Shown: piece after piece, positions 1 to 9,854 of the stretch
How positions within the stretch are numbered: position 1 is the stretch's first letter
Layout: every line of letters begins with the position of its first letter
Source of the DNA: Streptomyces purpureus
GTDB lineage: Bacteria > Actinomycetota > Actinomycetes > Streptomycetales > Streptomycetaceae
NCBI RefSeq assembly: GCF_014648195.1
Contig: NZ_BMQQ01000003.1
Coordinates: 182,931 to 246,930 of the forward strand
Direction: 5' to 3'
Length of the DNA: 64,000 nucleotides
The notes under the pieces: generated by a model
Database searches by the model: none
Told to the model about the DNA's origin: nothing
Seen by the model: the letters and a program-made list of their open reading frames with translations, nothing else
Translations under genes and position numbers: made by a program

Positions 1-170
1 CCGACAACGGCGGCGCTGACGGCGGCACAGCCGACGGCGGCTCCACCGGCGGGCCTTCGAACAGTCCGAGCCCACCCACCGGAGGCACCGACACCGGCGG
101 CCCCGGCAACGGCAGCGCCGGCAAGAACGAAGGCACGAGCAGCGGCTTCTTCGGCGGAACGGAGAATTGA
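1..170 (+). CDS. C-terminal tail of a probable class A penicillin-binding protein (partial, 5' end outside window)
   Basis: This is the end of a gene entering from the left; the frame read from position 3 stops at TGA 168-170. The visible 55 residues are a low-complexity Gly/Asp/Ser/Thr/Pro tail that closes with SSGFFGGTEN. No catalytic domain is visible. Such tails close the bifunctional transglycosylase-transpeptidases of Streptomyces, and in the S. coelicolor order such a protein precedes the GT87 gene found next here. The call therefore rests on composition and recalled synteny only. The tail would lie outside the membrane. Confidence 0.5.
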   Translation, partial: DNGGADGGTADGGSTGGPSNSPSPPTGGTDTGGPGNGSAGKNEGTSSGFFGGTEN

Positions 171-282
171 CGCCGCTCCCGCCCCGCTGACCTGGGCCGT
201 CGCCCCCGCCCCGTACGGAACGTACGGGCACGGGAGCGGCGGCCCTCGTCGTATCTCCGGCGCCGTACGGCAGGATGTCCCC

Positions 283-1764
283 ATGCCGAGCCTGGAGAAG
301 ACGAGCCCGCAACAGGACCGTCCGGTCGTGTCCCCCACACAGAGGGACGAGGTCGCCGCCGCGGGCAGCGAGCTGTTCGGCGGCCCGCTCGGCCGCTGGG
401 CCCGGCCGGGCGGCAGCCCGCTGACGCCGGTACGCGTGGTCGCACTGGTGGCGATCGGGATGTTTGCGCTCGGCATGGTGCAGAAGCTGCCCTGTTACAA
501 CTGGGCCTGGTTCCGCGGTGCCAGCTCGCAGTACACCCACGCCTGCTACTCGGACATTCCGCATCTCTTCATCGGACGGGGGTTCGCCGACGGGCTCATC
601 CCCTACTTCGACCGGCTCTCGGGCGACATGGAGTACCTCGAGTACCCCGTGCTGACCGGCCTGTTCATGGAGGTTGCCGCCTGGCTGACCCCCGGTGGCA
701 CCGACATGATGCACCGCGAGCAGATCTACTGGCTGGTCAACGCGGGCATGCTGATGGTCTGCACCGCCGTCATGGCCGTCTGCGTTGCCCGGACGCATCG
801 TGACCGCCCCTGGGACGGCCTCCTGGTGGCCCTCGCGCCCGCCTTCGCGCTGACCGCCACCATCAACTGGGACCTGCTCGCGGTCGCCCTCACCGCCGCC
901 GCGATGCTGATGTGGTCGCGCGGTCGTGCCCTCGCCTTCGGCATCCTCATCGGGCTCGCGACCGCCGCCAAGCTCTACCCGGTCCTCCTGCTCGGGCCGC
1001 TGCTGCTGCTGTGCTGGCGGGCGGGACGATGGCGGGAGTACGGGACGGCGGTGCTCGGCGCGGCGGGTGCCTGGCTCGTGGTGAACGTGCCGGTGATGCT
1101 GCTCGCGCCCGAGGGGTGGAAGAAGTTCTACACCTTCAGCCAGGAACGCAATGTGGACTTCGGCTCCTTCTGGCTGGTCATCACGCAGCGCACCGGTGAG
1201 CCGATCGCGCCCGAGACGGCCAACACCTACGCGATCGTGCTGATGCTGCTCGCCTGCGCCGGGATCGCCGCGCTGGCCCTCATGGCCCCCCGGCGGCCCC
1301 GCTTCGCCCAGCTGGCGTTCCTGGTGGTGGCCGCGTTCATCCTGACCAACAAGGTCTACTCGCCGCAGTACGTGCTGTGGCTGATCCCGCTCGCCGCGCT
1401 GGCCCGGCCGCGCTGGCGGGACTTCCTGATCTGGCAGGCCTGCGAGGTCATGTACTTCCTCGGCATCTGGATGTACCTCGCCTTCACGACCAGCGGGAAC
1501 AAGCAGGGGCTGCCCACCGACGGGTACCAGTTCGCGATCGTCCTGCACCTGCTCGGCACGCTCTACATCTGCGCGCTGATCGTCCGGGACATCCTCACGC
1601 CGGAGCGGGACAAGGTGCGCCAGGACGGCGCCGACGACCCGTCCGGAGGCGTGCTGGACGGGGCCGGGGACGTCTTCGGCCTGGGGCCGGCCGCCCACCC
1701 GCCCCGGCACGCCGCGCACGCCGTCGAGGGGCCGCGGGTGGATTGGGGCGCGGTCCGGGAGTAG
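283..1764 (+). CDS. GT87 family (DUF2029) polytopic membrane glycosyltransferase
   Basis: The 493-residue protein has a soluble N-terminus of about 45 residues followed by roughly ten hydrophobic segments, among them stretches near residues 55-75, 150-170, 180-200, 225-245, 255-275 and 310-335. Charged residues that could be catalytic lie in the first outer loop (RLSGDMEYLEYPVLTG, near residue 115), the usual place in GT-C fold enzymes. GT87 members transfer mannose from polyprenyl-phosphate-mannose to lipid or protein acceptors; the acceptor here is unknown. No good Shine-Dalgarno precedes ATG 283, and CAGGAT lies 6 nt before it. The gene ends 13 bp from the convergent racemase-like gene. 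Neighbouring peptidoglycan genes suggest envelope work. Confidence 0.8.
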   Translation: MPSLEKTSPQQDRPVVSPTQRDEVAAAGSELFGGPLGRWARPGGSPLTPVRVVALVAIGMFALGMVQKLPCYNWAWFRGASSQYTHACYSDIPHLFIGRGFADGLIPYFDRLSGDMEYLEYPVLTGLFMEVAAWLTPGGTDMMHREQIYWLVNAGMLMVCTAVMAVCVARTHRDRPWDGLLVALAPAFALTATINWDLLAVALTAAAMLMWSRGRALAFGILIGLATAAKLYPVLLLGPLLLLCWRAGRWREYGTAVLGAAGAWLVVNVPVMLLAPEGWKKFYTFSQERNVDFGSFWLVITQRTGEPIAPETANTYAIVLMLLACAGIAALALMAPRRPRFAQLAFLVVAAFILTNKVYSPQYVLWLIPLAALARPRWRDFLIWQACEVMYFLGIWMYLAFTTSGNKQGLPTDGYQFAIVLHLLGTLYICALIVRDILTPERDKVRQDGADDPSGGVLDGAGDVFGLGPAAHPPRHAAHAVEGPRVDWGAVRE

Positions 1765-1777
1765 CGGTGGGGAACGC

Positions 1778-2809
1778 TCAGCGCTCCACGATCCGGTCGA
1801 ACTGCGTCGTGGTGTGCCGCAGATGGGCCACCAGCTCGTCGCCGACCTTGGGTTCCTGGGCGTCCGCGGGGACGAAGAGGATCGACACCTGCATGTGCGG
1901 CGGCTCGGCGAACCAGCGCTGCTTGCCCGCCCAGACGAACGGCGAAAGGTTCCGGTTCACCGTCGCCAGGCCGGCCCGCGCCACGCCCTTGGCGCGCGGC
2001 ATCACGCCGTGCAGCGCCTTCGGAGCCTCCAGGCCCACACCGTGCGACGTGCCGCCGGCCACCACGACCAGCCAGCCGTCCGACGCGGCCTTCTGCTGGC
2101 GGTAGCCGAACCGGTCGCCCTTGGCGACCCGGGTCACGTCGAGGACCGAGCCGCGGTACTCCGTCGCCTCGTGGTCGCCCAGCCAGAGCCGGGTGCCGAT
2201 ACGGGCGCGGAAACGGGTCTGGGGGAACTGCTGCTGCAGACGCGCCTGTTCTTCCGCCCGCAGGTGGCTCACGAACATCGTGTGCAGCGGAAGCCGCGCG
2301 GCGCGCAGCCGGTCCATCCAGCCGATGACCTCCTCGACCGCGTCCGACCCGTCCGTGCGGTCCAGCGGCAGGTGCAGCGCGAACCCTTCGAGGCGTACGT
2401 CCTCGATGGCCGCATGCAACTGCCCCAGTTCGTGCTCTCCGATGCCGTGGCGCTTCATCGAGCTCATGCATTCGATGACGACGCGCGCGCCGACCAGGGC
2501 GTGCACGCCGTCGACCGAGGAGACCGAGCGGACGACCCGGTCCGGCAGCGGCACCGGCTCCTCGCCCCGCCGGAACGGCGTGAGGACCAGCAGGTCCCCG
2601 CCGAACATGTCCTTGACCTTCGCGGCCTCATAGGTGGTGCCGACGGCGAGCATGTCCGAGCCGAAGCGGGCCGCCTCGTCCGCGAGACGCTCGTGGCCGA
2701 AGCCGTAGCCGTTTCCCTTGCAGACCGGCACGAGGCCCGGGAACTGGTCGATCACGGACTTCTGGTGCGCCCGCCAGCGAGCGGTGTCGACGTAAAGGGA
2801 GAGCGCCAT
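1778..2809 (-). CDS. Alanine racemase-fold PLP protein, catalytic Tyr motif not seen
   Basis: The 343-residue protein starts at ATG 2809, with AGAAAGG upstream; an upstream in-frame ATG at 2848 is less likely. Near the N-terminus KGNGYGFG corresponds to the PLP-lysine motif of alanine racemases (usually KANAYGHG). The second-half motif GYADG, which carries the catalytic tyrosine of classical alanine racemases, is not seen; the matching place reads VAGGTSHGVG. The HxKxDTGMxRxG motif is also altered (ECMSSMKRHGIG). The fold is therefore clear but racemase activity is doubtful. The gene lies 73 bp downstream of femX on the same strand, so a peptidoglycan-precursor role is an inference from context. 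Confidence 0.75.
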   Translation of the reverse strand: MALSLYVDTARWRAHQKSVIDQFPGLVPVCKGNGYGFGHERLADEAARFGSDMLAVGTTYEAAKVKDMFGGDLLVLTPFRRGEEPVPLPDRVVRSVSSVDGVHALVGARVVIECMSSMKRHGIGEHELGQLHAAIEDVRLEGFALHLPLDRTDGSDAVEEVIGWMDRLRAARLPLHTMFVSHLRAEEQARLQQQFPQTRFRARIGTRLWLGDHEATEYRGSVLDVTRVAKGDRFGYRQQKAASDGWLVVVAGGTSHGVGLEAPKALHGVMPRAKGVARAGLATVNRNLSPFVWAGKQRWFAEPPHMQVSILFVPADAQEPKVGDELVAHLRHTTTQFDRIVER

Positions 2810-2882
2810 GGCCGGTCCGGAACCTTTCTGGTGGCTGCGGTGTATCAAAGATATGTACGAGAGCTACGAGAGTACGGAACCG

Positions 2883-4001
2883 TCAGCGGCGCGACATGTA
2901 GATGTCGAGCGCCTTGTGCAGCAGCTTGTTGAGCGGGAAGTCCCATTCGCCGACGTACTCGACGGCCTCGCCGCCCGTGCCCACCTTGAACTGGATGAGG
3001 CCGAAGAGGTGGTCGGACTCGTCGAGCGAGTCCGAGATGCCGCGCAGGTCGTAGACGGTCGCGCCCATCGCGTAGGCGTCGCGCAGCATCCGCCACTGCA
3101 TCGCGTTCGAGGGCCGGACCTCGCGGCCGATGTTGTCCGACGCGCCGTACGAGTACCAGACGTGCCCGCCGACGACCAGCATCGTCGCGGCGGAGAGGTT
3201 CACGCCGTTGTGCCGCGCGAAGTACAGCCGCATGCGGTTGGGGTCCTCGTTGTTCAGGACCGTCCACATGCGCTGGAAGTACGAGAGCGGGCGCGGGCGG
3301 AAGTGGTCACGGATCGCGGTGATCTCGTACAGCCGCTGCCACTCGGCGAGGTCCTCGTAGCCGCCCTGGACGACCTCGACACCGGCCTTCTCGGCCTTCT
3401 TGATGTTGCGGCGCCACAGCTGGTTGAAGCCCTTGAGGACGTCGTCGAGCGACCGGTTGCCCAGGGGCACCTGGAAGACATAGCGGGGCTGTACGTCCCC
3501 GAAGCCGGCGCCGCCGTCCTCACCCTGCTGCCAGCCCATCTTCCGCAGCCGGTCCGCCACCTCGAAGGCGCGGGGCTCGATGTGCGTGGCCTCGACGTCC
3601 CGCAGCCGCTTCACGTCCGGGTCCTGGATGCCGGACTTGATCGCGGCCGCGTCCCAGCGCCGGATGACGACCGGCGGGCCCATCTTCACGGAGAAGGCGC
3701 CCTGCTGCTTGAGATGCGCGAGCATCGGCTGGAGCCAGTCGTCCAGGTTGGGGGCGTACCAATTGATGACCGGGCCCTCGGGCAGATAGGCCAGGTAGCG
3801 CTTGATCTTGGGCAGCTGCCGGTAGAGGACGAGGCCGGCGCCGACCAGCTCACCGTTCTTGTCGAACCAGCCGAGGTTCTCCGAGCGCCACTCGGTCTTC
3901 ACGTCCGCCCACGCCGGGACCTGGCAATGGCTCGCCGAGGGCAGGCTCTGGATGTATGCCAGATGCTGCTCACGGCTGATGGTCCTCAGGGTCAGGCTCA
4001 T
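2883..4001 (-). CDS. femX: FemX-like peptidoglycan bridge aminoacyltransferase
   Basis: The 372-residue protein has the tandem acyltransferase domains of the FemABX family (about residues 20-180 and 190-365). Visible family segments are YLPEGPVINW in the first domain and FNQLWRRNIKKAEKAGVEV in the middle. FemABX enzymes use aminoacyl-tRNA to add the first bridge residue to lipid II; in Streptomyces this is one Gly on LL-diaminopimelate, and the S. coelicolor femX is reported as essential. The enzyme is cytoplasmic, acting at the membrane face. The start is ATG 4001. The alanine racemase-fold gene follows 73 bp downstream, so the two are probably co-transcribed. Confidence 0.88.
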   Translation of the reverse strand: MSLTLRTISREQHLAYIQSLPSASHCQVPAWADVKTEWRSENLGWFDKNGELVGAGLVLYRQLPKIKRYLAYLPEGPVINWYAPNLDDWLQPMLAHLKQQGAFSVKMGPPVVIRRWDAAAIKSGIQDPDVKRLRDVEATHIEPRAFEVADRLRKMGWQQGEDGGAGFGDVQPRYVFQVPLGNRSLDDVLKGFNQLWRRNIKKAEKAGVEVVQGGYEDLAEWQRLYEITAIRDHFRPRPLSYFQRMWTVLNNEDPNRMRLYFARHNGVNLSAATMLVVGGHVWYSYGASDNIGREVRPSNAMQWRMLRDAYAMGATVYDLRGISDSLDESDHLFGLIQFKVGTGGEAVEYVGEWDFPLNKLLHKALDIYMSRR

Positions 4002-4141
4002 GCGGGGCGCTCCTCGGCAGGTGTGTCCCCATGGGTACAGGGGCTCCGGCTCTCGCGCCGAAGCCTACTGTGACTGGGGATCGCCCCGGCTGGCCGCGTA
4101 CGGTGCCGGGGCCGGGCATCCGAGGATCCGCCCCGTCCGCG

Positions 4142-4456
4142 CTAACCGAGGACACCGCCGAAGAGTCCGCCATGGGCCATGCCGAGGAAGAAGCCCACCG
4201 CCGACGCGCCCAGACCGATGATCAGGGGGAAGCGCTCGCGCGTCGTCTCCGAGATGTACTGCCCGTACGCACCGGTGATGATCCCGATCAGTCCCGTCCA
4301 CGAGCTCAGCAGGTGGAGGTGGTGGAACATCGCCGTGATGAAGGCGACGGCGCCCAGTACCAGCGTGACCACGACCAGGGTGTCCTGGAGCGGGTGGGGC
4401 TTGCCGTCGGTGGCGAAGAGGGAGATGGACGACCGGGACCGCATTGCATGAGCCAT
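4142..4456 (-). CDS. Small conserved membrane protein, unknown function
   Basis: The 104-residue protein starts at ATG 4456, with GGAGGTG about 6 nt before it, a good ribosome binding site. It has a short polar N-terminus and three hydrophobic segments near residues 26-44, 50-68 and 78-98, the last ending in a Gly-rich tail (GMAHGGLFGGVLG). I recognise no family with known function. It lies between femX (same strand, 140 bp downstream) and the divergent rpsF leader, an arrangement conserved in Streptomyces as I remember it. It could be transcribed with femX. Confidence 0.75.
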   Translation of the reverse strand: MAHAMRSRSSISLFATDGKPHPLQDTLVVVTLVLGAVAFITAMFHHLHLLSSWTGLIGIITGAYGQYISETTRERFPLIIGLGASAVGFFLGMAHGGLFGGVLG

Positions 4457-4728
4457 GGGGCACCTCCAGGCTTAGCCGGCGGGCCGGGCATCCTAGTTCT
4501 GCCCGCACCCGATGTGTCCAGATTGCGGCCCGTGGCCTCAGGATTTCAACCGGAAGCCGCTGTGCGGGTACTCTGTACGGTCTGCACCGGTGTCTGCCCT
4601 TGTCCTGACCAGCAGCCCTCACTCGCTGAGGGGGATTGTCAGTGGCGGCGGATACCGTTGCTCACGCATCACGACCCTCCTGCCACGGAACGACCGTGGC
4701 CGCTGAGTCCAAAGGAGGTGGGTTCCAC
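4457..4728 (+). promoter_or_regulatory. Leader of the rpsF operon with hairpins
   Basis: This 272-bp gap holds the promoter and leader of rpsF. A possible promoter is TTGTCA at 4635-4640 with TGCTCA 17 bp downstream, a weak match. Hairpins are visible at 4614-4630 (CCTCA over TGAGG) and at 4682-4700 (7-bp stem GCCACGG with loop AACGA). The second ends 10 nt before the Shine-Dalgarno AAAGGAGGTG at 4711-4720. rpsF leaders in many bacteria carry an S6:S18-binding element with a CCG bulge that autoregulates the operon. One of these hairpins might be it, but I cannot confirm the bulge. Confidence 0.4.
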
Positions 4729-5019
4729 ATGCGTCACTACGAGGTGATGGTCATCCTCGACCCCGATCTCGAGGAGCGCGCTGTCTCCCCGCTGATCGAG
4801 AACTTCCTCTCCGTCGTCCGTGAGGGCAACGGAAAGGTGGAGAAGGTCGACACCTGGGGCCGTCGTCGTCTCGCTTACGAGATCAAGAAGAAGCCCGAGG
4901 GCATCTACTCGGTCATCGACCTGCAGGCCGAGCCTGCGGTCGTCAAGGAGCTCGACCGCCAGATGAACCTGAACGAGTCGGTCCTCCGGACCAAGGTCCT
5001 CCGTCCCGAGACCCACTGA
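4729..5019 (+). CDS. rpsF: 30S ribosomal protein S6
   Basis: The 96-residue protein begins [12 protein letters not shown] and contains the S6 segments [19 protein letters not shown] and [17 protein letters not shown]6 binds 16S rRNA together with S18 in the platform of the small subunit. ATG 4729 is preceded at 9 nt by AAAGGAGGTG, a near-perfect ribosome binding site, which excludes the longer in-frame start at 4636. The length matches other Streptomyces S6 proteins. It opens the conserved cluster rpsF-ssb-rpsR-rplI. Confidence 0.97.
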   Translation: MRHYEVMVILDPDLEERAVSPLIENFLSVVREGNGKVEKVDTWGRRRLAYEIKKKPEGIYSVIDLQAEPAVVKELDRQMNLNESVLRTKVLRPETH

Positions 5020-5093
5020 GCGCCTAGCTCAGAGGTCATCGGGTTCGAGTAGCAGCAAGCAGCCAGAAGCAATCCCGCCGAGAGGTTCATCCA

Positions 5094-5666
5094 ATGGCAG
5101 GCGAGACCGTCATCACGGTCGTCGGCAATCTCGTCGACGACCCCGAGCTGCGCTTCACCCCGTCCGGTGCGGCGGTCGCGAAGTTCCGTGTCGCGTCCAC
5201 CCCCCGCACCTTCGACCGTCAGACCAATGAGTGGAAGGACGGCGAGAGCCTCTTCCTCACCTGCTCGGTCTGGCGTCAGGCGGCGGAGAACGTCGCCGAG
5301 TCGCTCCAGCGAGGCATGCGCGTCGTCGTGCAGGGCCGGCTGAAGCAGCGGTCCTACGAGGACCGCGAGGGCGTCAAGCGCACGGTCTTCGAGCTGGACG
5401 TCGAGGAAGTCGGCCCCAGCCTCAAGAACGCCACGGCCAAGGTCACCAAGACCACCGGTCGCGGTGGCCAGGGTGGCTACGGTGGCGGCCAGCAGGGCGG
5501 CGGCAGCTGGGGTGGAAACTCCGGCGGTGGCCAGCAGGGCGGCGGCGGTGCACCCGCCGACGACCCGTGGGCGACCAGCGCGCCGGCCGGTGGCGGCCAG
5601 CAGGGCGGCGGGGGTAATTGGGGCGGAAGCTCCGGCGGCGGCTACTCGGACGAGCCTCCCTTCTAA
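5094..5666 (+). CDS. ssb: Single-stranded DNA-binding protein
   Basis: The 190-residue protein has an OB fold in residues 1-115 ([20 protein letters not shown], then [18 protein letters not shown]). A Gly/Gln-rich linker (about 120-182) follows, in which GGGQQGGG recurs three times. The acidic tip DEPPF recruits partner proteins such as helicases and repair enzymes. SSB works as a tetramer that coats single-stranded DNA at forks. The gap to rpsF is 74 bp, and GAGAGG precedes ATG 5094. The linker repeats are also near-identical in DNA (about 5480-5625), so its length may vary between strains. This is the essential housekeeping SSB, to judge by context. Confidence 0.96.
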   Translation: MAGETVITVVGNLVDDPELRFTPSGAAVAKFRVASTPRTFDRQTNEWKDGESLFLTCSVWRQAAENVAESLQRGMRVVVQGRLKQRSYEDREGVKRTVFELDVEEVGPSLKNATAKVTKTTGRGGQGGYGGGQQGGGSWGGNSGGGQQGGGGAPADDPWATSAPAGGGQQGGGGNWGGSSGGGYSDEPPF

Positions 5667-5725
5667 GCCTTCGGGCCTGAGGGACAGCTCGTACCCCCAC
5701 TTCTTGATCACACAGGAGATACACC

Positions 5726-5962
5726 ATGGCGAAGCCGCCTGTGCGCAAGCCGAAGAAGAAGGTCTGCGCATTCTGCAAGGACAAGACCGCGTACGTGGAC
5801 TACAAGGACACGAACATGCTGCGGAAGTTCATTTCCGACCGCGGCAAGATTCGTGCCCGTCGCGTGACCGGCAACTGCACGCAGCACCAGCGTGACGTCG
5901 CCACGGCCGTCAAGAACAGCCGTGAGATGGCGCTGCTGCCCTACACGTCCACCGCGCGCTAA
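5726..5962 (+). CDS. rpsR: 30S ribosomal protein S18, zinc-binding type
   Basis: The 78-residue protein carries CAFC at residues 14-17 and a later Cys-His pair (GNCTQH), the zinc-ribbon form often called C+. Streptomyces may also have Zur-controlled zinc-free S18 copies elsewhere; this one is the zinc form. S18 pairs with S6 on the 30S platform. AGGAG lies about 8 nt before ATG 5726. It sits 59 bp after ssb and 18 bp before rplI in the same operon. Confidence 0.96.
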   Translation: MAKPPVRKPKKKVCAFCKDKTAYVDYKDTNMLRKFISDRGKIRARRVTGNCTQHQRDVATAVKNSREMALLPYTSTAR

Positions 5963-5980
5963 GGGAAGGGTGACCGAAAA

Positions 5981-6427
5981 ATGAAGATCATCCTCACCCA
6001 CGAGGTCTCTGGCCTCGGTGCCGCCGGTGACGTTGTCGACGTCAAGGACGGTTACGCTCGCAACTACCTGGTCCCGCGTGGTTTCGCGATCCGCTGGACC
6101 AAGGGTGGCGAGAAGGACGTGGCGCAGATCCGCCGCGCCCGCAAGATCCACGAGATCGCGACCATCGAGCAGGCCAACGAGATCAAGGCCCAGCTCGAGG
6201 GCACGAAGGTGCGTCTGGCTGTTCGCTCCGGCGACGCCGGCCGTCTCTTCGGCTCCGTGACCCCGGCCGACATCGCCACGGCGATCAAGTCGGCGGGTGG
6301 CCCGGAGGTCGACAAGCGCCGCGTTGAGCTCGGTTCGCCGATCAAGACCCTGGGCTCGCACCAGGTGTCCGTGCGTCTGCACCCCGAGGTTGCCGCGAAG
6401 CTCGGCGTCGAGGTCGTCGCCGCGTAA
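5981..6427 (+). CDS. rplI: 50S ribosomal protein L9
   Basis: The 148-residue protein starts [21 protein letters not shown] and has the L9 signature [11 protein letters not shown] in the N-terminal rRNA-binding domain. A long helix (about 40-75) and the C-terminal domain ending LGVEVVAA follow. L9 binds 23S rRNA near the L1 stalk. AGGGAAGGG lies 11 nt before ATG 5981. It is the last gene of the ribosomal operon, and a strong terminator starts 18 bp after the stop. Confidence 0.97.
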   Translation: MKIILTHEVSGLGAAGDVVDVKDGYARNYLVPRGFAIRWTKGGEKDVAQIRRARKIHEIATIEQANEIKAQLEGTKVRLAVRSGDAGRLFGSVTPADIATAIKSAGGPEVDKRRVELGSPIKTLGSHQVSVRLHPEVAAKLGVEVVAA

Positions 6428-6444
6428 GCGCTGCTCTGAGCAGA

Positions 6445-6480
6445 ACAGAAGGGCCGCACCCCTGGGTGCGGCCCTTCTGT
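6445..6480 (+). terminator. Terminator of the rpsF-rplI operon
   Basis: A perfect 17-bp inverted repeat pairs 6445-6461 with 6464-6480 (core GAAGGGCCGCACC against its complement). It is the strongest simple hairpin in the window, and CTTCTGT closes its 3' arm. It lies between convergent rplI and the MATE gene, so it could stop transcription from both sides. Confidence 0.88.
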
Positions 6481-6500
6481 CATGCCCGCCGTGGTGGGGA

Positions 6501-6516
6501 TGTTTCACGTGAAACC
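6501..6516. promoter_or_regulatory. parS: parS site 1
   Basis: TGTTTCACGTGAAACC contains the exact 14-bp palindrome GTTTCACGTGAAAC (6502-6515), the centromere-like site bound by ParB in Streptomyces and most bacteria. It lies between convergent rplI and the MATE gene, 20 bp after the operon terminator. Confidence 0.95.
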
Positions 6517-6530
6517 CCCCATGGATGGCG

Positions 6531-7868
6531 TCAGCGGGTGGCGCCGGTGACGATCCAGTTCCCCGACCGGGTCCGGGCCCAGAGGGTGGCCATCCGGACG
6601 GTCATCATCAAGGTCATCGCCCACCACAGCGCGGTCAGTCCGCCGCCGAGCGCAGGGACCAGCAGAGCCACGGGGGCGAAGACGGCGAGCGTGAGCAGCA
6701 TTGCCCAGGCGAGGTAGGGGCCGTCGCCCGCGCCCATCAGGACGCCGTCCAGGACGAACACCACACCTGCGATCGGCTGCGAGAGCGCCACGACCAGCAG
6801 GGCGGGCAGCAGGGTGTCATGCACGGTGGTGTCGCTGGTGAAGAGCGGGATGAAGAGGGGGCGGGCCAGCACGATCAGCGCCCCGAGCGCGACGCCGGAC
6901 AGGATGCCCCACTGCACCATTCGGCGACAGACCTGCCGGGCGCCGTCGGCGTCGTCGGCTCCCAGGTAGCGCCCGATGATGGCTTGACCGGCTATGGCGA
7001 TGGCATCGAGGGCGAAGGCCATCAGGCTCCAGAGCGACAGGATGATCTGGTGGGCGGCGACGTCCGTGTCGCCCAGGCGGGCCGCGACGGCGGTGGCGAT
7101 CATCAGGACAGCGCGCAGGGAGAGCGTACGGACCAGGAGCGGGACGCCGGCCTGGGCGCTGGCCCGAATCCCGGCGGCGTCGGGCCGGAGGGAGGCGTGG
7201 TGCCGTCGGGCGCCGCGGACGACCACCACCAGGTAGGCGGCCGCCATGCCGAACTGGGCGATGACCGTGCCCCAGGCGGAACCCGCGATCCCGAGGCCCG
7301 CGCCGTAGACCAGGCCCACGTTGAGTGCGGCATTGGCGGCGAAGCCCGCGATGGCGACGTAGAGCGGCGTGCGGGTGTCCTGGAGTCCGCGCAGCACGCC
7401 GGTGGCGGCGAGAACCACCAGCATCGCCGGGATGCCGAGGCTGGAGATGCGCAGGTAGGTGATCGCGTAGGGGGTGGCGGTGTCGGAAGTGCCGAAGAGG
7501 TCGATCAGCCAGGGAGCGGTGGGCAGGGTGAAGGCGATGACGGCGACGCCCAGCAGGAGGGCGAGCCAGATGCCGTCCATGCCTTGGCGGATGGCCGCGG
7601 GGAGATCGCCGGCTCCGACACGGCGGGCGACGGCGGCGGTGGTGGCATACGCGAGGAAGACGAAGACGCTCACGGCGGTGGTCAGCAGGGCGGCCGCGAC
7701 CGCGAGGCCGGCGAGCTGAGGGGTGCCGAGGTGGCCGACGATGGCGCTGTCGACCATCAGGAACAGAGGCTCGGCGACGAGGGCGCCGAAGGCCGGGACG
7801 GCGAGGGAGATGATCTCGCGGTCGTGTTGCCGGCGGACGGCCTTGGGGGTCGCGTGGGCCTGGGTCAT
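6531..7868 (-). CDS. MATE family efflux transporter (DinF-like)
   Basis: The 445-residue protein has about twelve hydrophobic segments and an internal repeat of two six-helix halves, as in the MATE family. Recognisable segments are ISLAVPAFGALVAEPLF at the start of the first half and LSLWSLMAFALDAIAIAGQAI in the second. MATE proteins export cationic or lipophilic compounds in exchange for H+ or Na+. The Ala-rich bacterial DinF branch fits best; the substrate is unknown. The start ATG 7868 has no clear ribosome binding site. The gene is divergent from dnaB across 423 bp and convergent with rplI. Confidence 0.88.
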   Translation of the reverse strand: MTQAHATPKAVRRQHDREIISLAVPAFGALVAEPLFLMVDSAIVGHLGTPQLAGLAVAAALLTTAVSVFVFLAYATTAAVARRVGAGDLPAAIRQGMDGIWLALLLGVAVIAFTLPTAPWLIDLFGTSDTATPYAITYLRISSLGIPAMLVVLAATGVLRGLQDTRTPLYVAIAGFAANAALNVGLVYGAGLGIAGSAWGTVIAQFGMAAAYLVVVVRGARRHHASLRPDAAGIRASAQAGVPLLVRTLSLRAVLMIATAVAARLGDTDVAAHQIILSLWSLMAFALDAIAIAGQAIIGRYLGADDADGARQVCRRMVQWGILSGVALGALIVLARPLFIPLFTSDTTVHDTLLPALLVVALSQPIAGVVFVLDGVLMGAGDGPYLAWAMLLTLAVFAPVALLVPALGGGLTALWWAMTLMMTVRMATLWARTRSGNWIVTGATR

Positions 7869-8291
7869 GGGGTCAATCTAATCTTCCACAGGTAAGAGAT
7901 GCAATGGCCCTGTGATCCTTACTCAGGGCTAGGGTGCAGCTTCGGGTGTGCGCCGTTTGTTCTGATCTTGGTCTGGTGGGGAAAGTTTTTCTCCCCCACA
8001 GCCGGTGGATGTGAAAACAGCAGGTCAGGGCCGCTCTGTCGAGTCGGCTATGAGTTTGTCCACATGGCTGTCCCCCGGTCCGTGCACAGGATCCGCAGGG
8101 TTCTCCACAGCATCTGGTCCTTCACCCACAGGCCCTGTGGATAACCAGATTGGCTGACGGTGCCCGCGGGCCTACCGTGGTCCGGCGCCCGACGCACCAG
8201 AAGCGGAGTAGAGCCTCTCGTTTTGTCAGAGCCGTGGCGTAAGAAAGAGTGGCACGGTGAGGTCCGCGGTGCGGACGGAGGAGGTGGCCGG
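7869..8291. promoter_or_regulatory. MATE-dnaB intergenic region with DnaA boxes
   Basis: This 423-bp gap holds three good DnaA boxes: TTGTCCACA at 8056-8064, TTCTCCACA at 8101-8109 and, on the other strand, TTATCCACA (TGTGGATAA at 8136-8144). The Streptomyces consensus is (T/C)(T/C)(G/A/C)TCCACA with TTGTCCACA preferred. Weaker copies are CTTCCACA near 7883 and ACCCACA at 8124. The boxes lie upstream of the helicase gene, so DnaA may control dnaB or be titrated here. Promoter hexamers for dnaB are not obvious. Confidence 0.7.
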
Positions 8292-9779
<1,488 letters not shown>

Positions 9780-9818
9780 TCCGCCGGCCACCCAGGGGCG
9801 GGACGCGCGGGAAATGCG

Positions 9819-9846
9819 GTCGACGTGGCCAGGGGCCGCGTATAGA
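9819..9846 (+). promoter_or_regulatory. Candidate promoter of a leaderless mRNA
   Basis: GTCGAC (9819-9824) and TATAGA (9841-9846) are 16 bp apart, and ATG 9855 follows the -10 box by 8 nt. Transcription would begin at or within 2 nt of the start codon. This is a motif reading only. Confidence 0.4.
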
Positions 9847-9854
9847 CCTGGGGC

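Noticed and set aside
5480..5625. Short repeats resembling a CRISPR or regulatory array
   Set aside because: They are in-frame Gly/Gln codons (GGGQQGGG) in the linker of ssb, without unique spacers of equal size.
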